Both the position numbers and the translations under genes were made by a program. From Akkermansiaceae bacterium UBA4145 (lineage in GTDB: Bacteria > Verrucomicrobiota > Verrucomicrobiia > Verrucomicrobiales > Akkermansiaceae), in assembly GCA_002380675.1 (NCBI GenBank), contig DFWB01000234.1:1-5129 (forward strand): a stretch of DNA of 5,129 nucleotides, written 5' to 3'. The stretch's first letter is position 1; each line of letters opens with the position of its first letter. Positions 1 through 5,129 of the stretch are shown here, piece by piece. The notes under the pieces were generated by a model that was not told the origin of the DNA, did no database searches, and saw only the letters and a program-made list of their open reading frames with translations.

Positions 1-1200
1 CTCCACCCGAGCGCGCTCAAGATCCTCCTTGGAACGCACCAGATACCGGTCCCGCAGACCTGAAAGCGCCACCGCTCGCTGGGCCCTCTTCCCACTGACA
101 AGAGCACCCGTCCCGGGAAACCCCAGGAGATCCATGACCTGAGATACTCCCTGCCGGAGGAGATAGGCACGCCACGCCGAAAGCCACCCTACGACAGCCG
201 GCACCCTGCGACTGCCTGGGTCATAGACCGGCCACCCCTGCTCTCCGAAGGCCCGGACCAATTCCCGCGTCACTCCTTCGTCTGCGCACCCCATGGCCAC
301 CTCCGTAGAGGGCCTGCCACCCTCGGCCACCTTCGCCACCGCTTTCTCCGCCTGATCCCGGGCATCGGAGGCAAGCGTCACGGACCCTTCCTGCGGCCAC
401 GCAATCTCACGCTGCGCCCACTGCGCCAGAGGCCTTCCCCATTCATCAAAATCCGCTCGATCATTCCCGGCCACGAGAATCCGGACCGGACGGGGACAAT
501 TCTCCAGTACCCTGACAACGGCAGGAGGAAGATCCGGAACCCCTGCGATGACCACTTCCTCAATTCCCTCGTCCCACCGAAACGCTCCCTCTGCTGCTAA
601 ACGGCTCCGACTCGTTCGTTCCCAGCCCTGCAACACCTTCTCTACCTCCTTCTCGAGAACCGCAAGATCTTCCCAGCGACCATGATCCACCGTTCCTCTC
701 ATACGACTCGCAGCCTGCTGTATGGTCAAACCCACTGACAGCAGACTGACTCGAACCTCGACCAGCGACTTGGCCAGACCAAGAGCCCAACCCGAGCCCT
801 CACCCACCGGAGGATTGGGAAACGCTTCCGAAAAGACACCCCAGTCACTCACCCCCTCGAGAAGCTCCACCCAGGCCAATATCTCTATGGAATCGGAGGC
901 ACTTTCACCGGATACCAGGAGATAGCCCGGCATCCGCACTCTGGGAGCTAGGACGCCACCCCGATCCGCAAGCTCCTGCCTGATCCGGCGCCCACTCTGG
1001 CCCGTAGGAACAATGACCAGCATCCCGGGAAGACGAGCCTTCCGCTCCCACAGCCACTCCCCGAAGACATCATGGAATGGGCGCGCCCAGCTGACGAGCT
1101 CGCACCGGTCACAAAAGGAACCAGCCCCATCCAGCAAATCCCCTTGTTCCAATTCCCCTTGCTCCGGCTCACCCATCGTAGTCAGCCGTGATGAGACCAC
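1..1200 (-). CDS. AddB/RexB-like PD-(D/E)XK nuclease family protein, N-terminal 400 residues (partial)
   Basis: The frame is open without a stop from a TAG at 1252-1254 down to base 1, so the gene runs off the left edge. Only the N-terminal part, corresponding to the inactive helicase-like half of AddB-type proteins, is visible. Numbering from a GTG at 1200, the fragment shows LVIVPTGQSGRR at about 61-72, AGVPDLPPAVV near 219-229, FDEWGRP at 251-257 and GWPVYDPGSRR at 322-332. These match the pattern I know from AddB-like proteins of Verrucomicrobiota and Alphaproteobacteria. No Walker A (GxxxxGK[ST]) is present, as expected for a non-ATPase AddB-type subunit. In the known family the protein works with an AddA helicase in end resection and recombinational repair in the cytoplasm; the C-terminal nuclease domain would lie beyond the window. 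A CxxC at residues 30-33 has no role I can assign. The GTG start is preferred because AGGAG lies 9 bases upstream; the alternative is ATG at 1176, which has no clear ribosome-binding site. The family call is good; the start is less certain. Confidence 0.8.
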   Translation of the reverse strand, partial: MVSSRLTTMGEPEQGELEQGDLLDGAGSFCDRCELVSWARPFHDVFGEWLWERKARLPGMLVIVPTGQSGRRIRQELADRGGVLAPRVRMPGYLLVSGESASDSIEILAWVELLEGVSDWGVFSEAFPNPPVGEGSGWALGLAKSLVEVRVSLLSVGLTIQQAASRMRGTVDHGRWEDLAVLEKEVEKVLQGWERTSRSRLAAEGAFRWDEGIEEVVIAGVPDLPPAVVRVLENCPRPVRILVAGNDRADFDEWGRPLAQWAQREIAWPQEGSVTLASDARDQAEKAVAKVAEGGRPSTEVAMGCADEGVTRELVRAFGEQGWPVYDPGSRRVPAVVGWLSAWRAYLLRQGVSQVMDLLGFPGTGALVSGKRAQRAVALSGLRDRYLVRSKEDLERARVE

Positions 1201-1202
1201 CG

Positions 1203-1241
1203 GGACTGGCTCCTGACAAGCCTGCCGTCCCAGACCAGCCC
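1203..1241 (-). other. Possible RNA hairpin around the AddB-like ribosome-binding site
   Basis: In the 57-base gap between the lipoprotein stop and the GTG start, the minus-strand transcript can pair GGGCUGG (1241-1235) with CCAGUCC (1209-1203): seven pairs including one G-U. The loop of about 25 bases carries AGGAG at its 3' edge, so pairing would occupy the spacer between the ribosome-binding site and the start codon. No U-run follows, so it is not a standard intrinsic terminator. It may well be a chance match. Confidence 0.2.
1210..1214 (-). promoter_or_regulatory. Ribosome-binding site (AGGAG) for the AddB-like gene
   Basis: On the minus strand the sequence reads CAGGAG followed by nine bases and then GTG at 1200-1198. 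The downstream in-frame ATG at 1176 has only GGCTGACTACG just before it, with no purine-rich site. This decides the start in favour of GTG. The spacing equals that of the ribosome-binding site of the upstream lipoprotein gene. Confidence 0.55.
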
Positions 1242-1257
1242 TCCCAAATATCTACTC

Positions 1258-2037
1258 TCACTGGAACGCTTCCGCACTCCAGACCTCCTCGATCATCTTG
1301 TAGCCCCGGGGGTCGTAGTTACGGAGCTCGTCGCGGTTATGGGGGAACCAGTCATTCTGACCGAAGTAGGCCTCGGTCAACTCGGCAAAATACTCCTCCT
1401 GGTTCGTCGCAGCATAGGCTTTAACCTTGCGGGATTTGTCCTTCCGGTCCGGCACTTCCAGATAGAGTCCCGCCTCCATGGCGGCCTCATAGGCCGAAAG
1501 GATCACCTCGTGCTTCAGGGAGAGTCTGACGTTCTGATAGGCGTGAGCCAGCTCGTGCAGAAAGGTCATCGGCCCCCAGTCGAGAAGCTTGTGCCTGAAA
1601 AATACCGCCTCCGGGTTGATCACATGTACGCCCGGCGCCATGTGAGGGTTCAGCCCATGATCCCGCAGCCACTGGGGACTGCGATGGAAGGGGACGACGC
1701 CATACTCCTTCTCCCGCAATGGATAGGTGGGCTCATTACTGACCCAGATGGGAATGGTCCGCAGGAACGCCAGAGCCCCCTCTGGCACTTTGCCGAGGAA
1801 GTTCTCAAGGCCGATTGTGATCTGCTCCTGAATTCGGGCTTTCAGCTTATGGTCTGCAGCAATCGACTCTTCGAGGTAGATCGTCCACCCATGAATGGAA
1901 AGATCTTCGTAGGTCCAAGTGCGTCCTCGATCCTTAAAGACGACCAACTCGCTTACTTCCGACTCTCCCGCCTCCTGACACCCTGCGAGCGAGAGGACCA
2001 GCAGGACTCCACAACCGATCCTTTGGAGAAAGGTCAT
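1258..2037 (-). CDS. Lipoprotein zinc metallopeptidase, lethal factor/PPEP-like (ATLF-like) zincin
   Basis: This is a complete 259-residue protein. The N-terminus is a lipoprotein signal: Arg6, a hydrophobic stretch at 8-19 and lipobox LAGC with Cys20. Gln at +2 fits outer-membrane sorting by the E. coli rule, which may not apply here. The C-terminal half carries MTFLHELAHAYQN with H161, E162 and H165, the HExxH zinc signature. About 50 residues later comes YAATNQEEYFAE. There Y208 and E215 sit seven residues apart, as do the catalytic Tyr728 and zinc ligand Glu735 of anthrax lethal factor, so E215 is the likely third ligand. A conserved-looking tail follows: FPHNRDEL, YDPRGY and EEVW (229-252). 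The predicted role is a membrane-anchored endopeptidase facing the periplasm or cell surface; the substrate is unknown. The start is supported by AAGGA nine bases upstream, and ATGA overlap with the DUF1501 stop implies translational coupling. Zinc-protease fold is strongly supported; the exact family is inferred from the motif. Confidence 0.85.
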   Translation of the reverse strand: MTFLQRIGCGVLLVLSLAGCQEAGESEVSELVVFKDRGRTWTYEDLSIHGWTIYLEESIAADHKLKARIQEQITIGLENFLGKVPEGALAFLRTIPIWVSNEPTYPLREKEYGVVPFHRSPQWLRDHGLNPHMAPGVHVINPEAVFFRHKLLDWGPMTFLHELAHAYQNVRLSLKHEVILSAYEAAMEAGLYLEVPDRKDKSRKVKAYAATNQEEYFAELTEAYFGQNDWFPHNRDELRNYDPRGYKMIEEVWSAEAFQ

Positions 2038-3479
2038 GCGAGTATGTCCTTGAGCAGCTCTCCATGCACATTGGTAAGGCGACGCTGGATCCCGTTGTGG
2101 TAGTAGCTCAGCTTCTCATGATCAATGCCAAGGAGATGCAGGACCGTAGCGTGGAAATCATGCCAAGGCACCGGCTTCTCGACCGATTTGTAGCCGACGT
2201 CGTCGGTGGCCCCATAGGTAATCCCGGGCTTTAGCCCGCCCCCGGCCATCCAGCTACTGAATCCCACGTGGTTATGATCTCTCCCTTTACCGACCTGGTC
2301 GGCGCCTGACTGAGTGAATGGCGTCCGTCCAAACTCGGAGGTAAAGAGCACGAGAGTATCATCCAGCATACCTCGCTGACGCAGATCCTTGATCAGGGCA
2401 GCTACCGGCTGATCGATGCGACCTGCCTCCCGTCCGTGATTGCGGCGCATGTCCTCATGACCATCCCAGTTGATCCGGGGAGAACCGAAGGACCCTCCAG
2501 AGAAGAGCTGCACGTGCCGTACACCGCGCTCCAGCATCCGCCGGGCGAGCAGGCAGCTGCGCCCGAAGTCCCGGGTCTCGTCCTTGTTAAATCCATACAT
2601 CTCCCGGGTCGCCTCAGTCTCCTTGTCGGTGCCGGTCACCTCGGGAACCGCGAGCTGCATATTCGCGGCCAGTTCATAGCTGGCCATCCGCGCGGAAAAG
2701 GCGTCCTCGGCACCATGTTCCCTCATATGGGCCTCGTTCATCTTCTCGAGAAGAATCCGGCTCGCCTGATCGACTTTCTTCCCAATCTTACGAGCTGGAA
2801 AAAGATTCGTGATGGCCTCGCCTTCCCCCTTGGTGCGGAAAGGCACACCCTGGTGCACGGCAGGAAGGAACCCATTAGTCCAGTTACTGGTAGACCCCGC
2901 GGGCATGCCCCGCGCATCAGGAAGAACCACATACGTAGGGAGATCATCGGTCTGGTTCCCCAACCCGTAGGACACCCACGATCCCATCACCGGAAATCCG
3001 TTCAGCCGGAAGCCACTGCTCTCTTGGAAGGTGGCGGGGGTATGGCTGGAGGACTCAGCCACCATCGAATTGATAATCGTCAACTCATCCGCCACGGTGG
3101 CGATATGGGGAAAGAGGTCAGAGATCCAGAGCCCGCTCTTACCCCGCTGCCTGAATTCCCAGTCGCTCTTGCGCAGGAGGCCGACTTTTCCAAAGAAGAC
3201 GTCCGGCTTCTCGTCAGCCTGAAGAGACTTTCCATGCAATTCATGCAGGCGGGGCTTGTAGTCGAAGGTGTCCACCTGACTGAAACCCCCACACAGGCAG
3301 ATATGAATCACCCGCTTGGCCTTGGGGGCGTAATGAGATTCTACCGGCTGCGAGGCGTAACCCTCACGAATGAGCAGCGAAGACAAGGCCGCACCGGTGA
3401 GACCCCGCTGGGTCCAGTTGAAAAAGTCCCGACGGCTTGGCAATCCACCGGTTAGTTGGCTGTTCTGGGAAAGACTCAT
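2034..3479 (-). CDS. DUF1501 domain-containing protein with twin-arginine signal
   Basis: This 481-residue protein has the usual length and layout of the DUF1501 family (PF07394, related to the alkaline phosphatase/sulfatase fold). A twin-arginine motif SRRDFF at 15-20 precedes a moderately hydrophobic segment (about 26-37), so it is predicted to be exported folded through Tat. Family motifs appear in order: GGFSQVDTFDYKP (64-76), SSSHTPA (143-149), NWTNGFLPAVHQG (199-211), NWDGHED (337-343), FTSEFGRTP (379-387), GRDHNH (399-404), YGATDD (422-427) and WHDFHATVLHLLG (439-451). Asp, Glu and His residues in these motifs (D70, D73, H341, E382, D401, H402, H440, H443) are candidate metal ligands by analogy with the fold. 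The activity has not, to my knowledge, been established biochemically. GGFS replaces the more common GGPS. The gene starts 17 bases after the DUF1553 stop. No clear Shine-Dalgarno precedes its ATG, so translation may depend on ribosomes coming from the upstream gene. The two genes are usual partners in PVC bacteria. Confidence 0.93.
   Translation of the reverse strand: MSLSQNSQLTGGLPSRRDFFNWTQRGLTGAALSSLLIREGYASQPVESHYAPKAKRVIHICLCGGFSQVDTFDYKPRLHELHGKSLQADEKPDVFFGKVGLLRKSDWEFRQRGKSGLWISDLFPHIATVADELTIINSMVAESSSHTPATFQESSGFRLNGFPVMGSWVSYGLGNQTDDLPTYVVLPDARGMPAGSTSNWTNGFLPAVHQGVPFRTKGEGEAITNLFPARKIGKKVDQASRILLEKMNEAHMREHGAEDAFSARMASYELAANMQLAVPEVTGTDKETEATREMYGFNKDETRDFGRSCLLARRMLERGVRHVQLFSGGSFGSPRINWDGHEDMRRNHGREAGRIDQPVAALIKDLRQRGMLDDTLVLFTSEFGRTPFTQSGADQVGKGRDHNHVGFSSWMAGGGLKPGITYGATDDVGYKSVEKPVPWHDFHATVLHLLGIDHEKLSYYHNGIQRRLTNVHGELLKDILA
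2047..2051 (-). promoter_or_regulatory. Ribosome-binding site (AAGGA) for the lipoprotein peptidase
   Basis: On the minus strand AAGGA lies nine bases before the ATG at 2037-2035, inside the last codons of the DUF1501 gene. It supports this start. With the four-base ATGA overlap it suggests that ribosomes finishing DUF1501 can begin the lipoprotein directly. Confidence 0.55.
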
Positions 3480-3496
3480 GACAGAAAAAGGACCGA

Positions 3497-5129
3497 TCAG
3501 TTCAGGTAAAGAAATTCGTTAGCATTGAAGAGGACCCGGCAGAATGCGGCCAAGCCGTTCTCCTTCACAAAGCTGAGACCAAGATTGAGATCCTCAGTAG
3601 TGGCAGGGCGACCAAAGGCCAGCTCAACTGCGTGCCCGACCTGATCCTTCTCTCCACCAGGCATGGCAGCGAGCCGCTTGGCCATTTCCTCGGACATCCG
3701 GAGCACGAAGGAGGTATTCATGAGAGAGAGCGCTCCCAGCGGGGTGGTTGTCACGCTCCGGACTGGTGCTGCGGCGGAGGGGTCCGGGCAATCCAGCGGA
3801 GAGAGAAGCGGGTGCACATTTCCCCGGGCCCAGGTCCGATAGATACTTCTCCGATTGAACTCGGGACCCTCCGGATCGATCGGGTCGTAGACCCATGACC
3901 CCTTGTGATTATACATCTTGAAATCGCGGTAGCCAGGTCCCCCGGCCAGCGGATTGAGCGCCCCGGAGACCGCCAGAATGGAATCCCGGATCGATTCCGC
4001 CTCCAATCGCATGGGAGCTCGTCGCCAGAGGTAGACATTCCCGGCATCAATGGCCTGCGCCTCGGGATTCGCCCGCGAGCCCTGCCGGTAGGTGGCCGAG
4101 GAGACGATGAGCTTGTGCATTGCTTTCACGCTCCACTTCCGCGAGCGAAACTCGGCAGCTAACCAGTCAAGAAGCTCAGGGTGCGACGGCTTGCCTCCAC
4201 TAAACCCGAGATCGTTCGGAGTCTTCACCAGACCCTGACCAAAATGATAATGCCAGATCCTGTTCACCATCACCCGGGCGAGAAGAGGATTGTCATGATG
4301 AGCCACCCACTCTGCAAGTTTTCGGCGGCGCTCCCCTTCCGGGGCATTGGACTTCAGCCCGAACTGGGAGGAGAGTCCGTTACGCACTGAAGCGACTCCA
4401 CCCGCAGCAACTTCTTCGCCCTTTTCGAACGGGCTCCCACGCACCAGGAGATGCCGCACCGGGGCTCCCCGGGGCGTAACCGCGTACACCTTCTTCTGAC
4501 CCTGCTTGCTAACTTCTGCATTCAGGCTGGCAATCTCGGCCTTCCACTTGGCGCGGGTGACCTTCTGCTCATCGCTGAGAGCTGCGATCAAGGCGTCTTC
4601 CGTTACGACTTTCACATCGGCGGACAGCGCAACCTGCTCAGCGGTAAGGGCCCGGTCATAGAGCTGGGCCCGATCGATTCGCCCGGACAGCAGGCGCTTA
4701 CTGTCGGGCGTATTCCCATGACGCATCCCAAGGATGACTTGGTTTTCCCCAGCCCCGTAAATCATAAATCCGCTCTTGTAGCTCTTCCCATAGGGCCGAC
4801 CGTTCCGGTAACCGACAATTGTCCCGTCCTCGTGGTAGACGATCGCAAGGTGCACGAACTGCGACTTCGCCTCCTTTTCTTCCTCACCACCAAAGCTGGA
4901 GGTCCGCCGGTGCCCGGAACTTCCCGACATCCAGCGTCTGGATTCCTTCTCCCCATAAACAATGGCATCAAATGGCTCCCCGGAGACCCCCTGTAACCCA
5001 ATGACTCCCCCGCCTTTCTGATCGAGGCTACTGAGCTGGACCCACGCCTCAAGAGTCCGGGACTTGATCGTCTTGGTCAGGGGAGCGGTCAGAACAAATC
5101 CTGTCTTTCCATCTAAAACAAGGGCGCCA
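3497..5129 (-). CDS. PSD1-type protein, LamG-like and DUF1553 domains (C-terminal 543 residues, partial)
   Basis: The frame stays open to the right edge, so this is the C-terminal part of a larger protein. An ATG at 4930 is internal: 66 residues of recognisable LamG-like sequence precede it. In visible-fragment numbering, a LamG-like jelly-roll (PF13385 type) covers about 1-166, with LDGKTGFVLTAPL at 5-17, LEAWVQL (26-32), GGGVIGLQG, FVHLAIVYHEDGTIVGYRNG (91-110) and GRIDRAQLYDRALTAEQV at the end. A charged helical linker (about 183-207) follows, then HLLVRGSPFEKGEEVAAG (226-243). The DUF1553 domain spans about 270-540, with DNPLLARVMVNRIWHYHFGQG (split around 279-299), DLGFSGGKPSHPELLDWLA, TTPLGALSLMNTSFVL and AFGRP near the C-terminus. 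Family members usually carry an N-terminal planctomycete cytochrome c domain and DUF1549; both would lie outside the window, and no CxxCH haem site is visible here. A role at the cell envelope, perhaps in polysaccharide binding or use, is inferred from the LamG domain and family context only. Confidence 0.92.
   Translation of the reverse strand, partial: GALVLDGKTGFVLTAPLTKTIKSRTLEAWVQLSSLDQKGGGVIGLQGVSGEPFDAIVYGEKESRRWMSGSSGHRRTSSFGGEEEKEAKSQFVHLAIVYHEDGTIVGYRNGRPYGKSYKSGFMIYGAGENQVILGMRHGNTPDSKRLLSGRIDRAQLYDRALTAEQVALSADVKVVTEDALIAALSDEQKVTRAKWKAEIASLNAEVSKQGQKKVYAVTPRGAPVRHLLVRGSPFEKGEEVAAGGVASVRNGLSSQFGLKSNAPEGERRRKLAEWVAHHDNPLLARVMVNRIWHYHFGQGLVKTPNDLGFSGGKPSHPELLDWLAAEFRSRKWSVKAMHKLIVSSATYRQGSRANPEAQAIDAGNVYLWRRAPMRLEAESIRDSILAVSGALNPLAGGPGYRDFKMYNHKGSWVYDPIDPEGPEFNRRSIYRTWARGNVHPLLSPLDCPDPSAAAPVRSVTTTPLGALSLMNTSFVLRMSEEMAKRLAAMPGGEKDQVGHAVELAFGRPATTEDLNLGLSFVKENGLAAFCRVLFNANEFLYLN

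Noticed and set aside
1108..1119. The CxxC pair near the AddB-like N-terminus as a metal or Fe-S site
   Set aside because: The known Fe-S cysteines of AddB-type proteins are mostly in the C-terminal nuclease region, which is not visible here. A lone CxxC cannot support a metal site.
948..1172. A 74-codon minus-strand frame overlapping the AddB-like start
   Set aside because: It is in a different frame from the 400-codon AddB-like reading, which has family motifs; the short frame has none.
1201..1257. An intrinsic terminator after the lipoprotein gene
   Set aside because: The only inverted repeat has a long loop and is not followed by a U-run; it also overlaps the next gene's ribosome-binding site.
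1339..2103. A 254-codon open frame on the plus strand across the lipoprotein gene
   Set aside because: It is antisense to a gene with a clear lipobox, HExxH motif and ribosome-binding site. Its translation shows no recognisable domain and looks like a GC-rich shadow frame.
2436..3455. A 339-codon open frame on the plus strand inside the DUF1501 gene
   Set aside because: It lies entirely antisense to a DUF1501 gene with all family motifs in order. The product is rich in Pro, Arg, Gly and His without recognisable domains, typical of a shadow frame.
3497..4930. A complete 477-residue gene starting at ATG 4930
   Set aside because: The same frame continues upstream to the window edge with typical LamG-like sequence, so this ATG is internal and the gene is truncated by the window.
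4451..4996. A 181-codon open frame on the plus strand opposite the LamG/DUF1553 gene
   Set aside because: It is antisense to a well-supported coding frame and has no recognisable motif.

Overview
The window is a tightly packed stretch in which every supportable gene lies on the minus strand, so transcription runs from right to left. The combination of a planctomycete-type DUF1549/LamG/DUF1553 protein, a Tat-type DUF1501 protein and an AddB-like protein carrying 'VPDL' and 'FDxWGRP' motifs points to the PVC group. Verrucomicrobiota is more likely than Planctomycetota. This placement is inferred from gene families; there is no rRNA or other taxonomic marker. The sequence is moderately GC-rich by eye, with no obvious compositional break.

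Layout in the order of transcription. (1) 5129-3497: the C-terminal 543 residues of a large DUF1553 protein with a LamG-like lectin domain; its start lies beyond the right edge. (2) 3479-2034: a complete 481-residue DUF1501 protein with a twin-arginine signal, 17 bases after gene 1. (3) 2037-1258: a complete 259-residue lipoprotein with an HExxH zinc-protease signature, overlapping the DUF1501 stop by four bases (ATGA). (4) about 1200 to 1: the N-terminal 400 residues of an AddB/RexB-like helicase-nuclease subunit, running off the left edge. No ATG-initiated ORF covers it well, and the best ribosome-binding site points to a GTG start.

Genes 1-3 look like one exported or cell-surface module. 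PSD1/DUF1553 and DUF1501 proteins are a standard pair in PVC bacteria, and their biochemical function is poorly established. Here a predicted lipoprotein peptidase is translationally coupled to the pair. That peptidase is the most interesting item. Its HELAH motif, a downstream Tyr and a Glu seven residues after that Tyr reproduce the active-site spacing of anthrax lethal factor and of Pro-Pro endopeptidases. The AddB-like gene is a DNA-repair gene in the same direction and may simply be a co-transcribed neighbour.

I found no tRNA, rRNA, CRISPR array, insertion sequence or convincing terminator or promoter. No gene-free stretch exceeds 60 bases.
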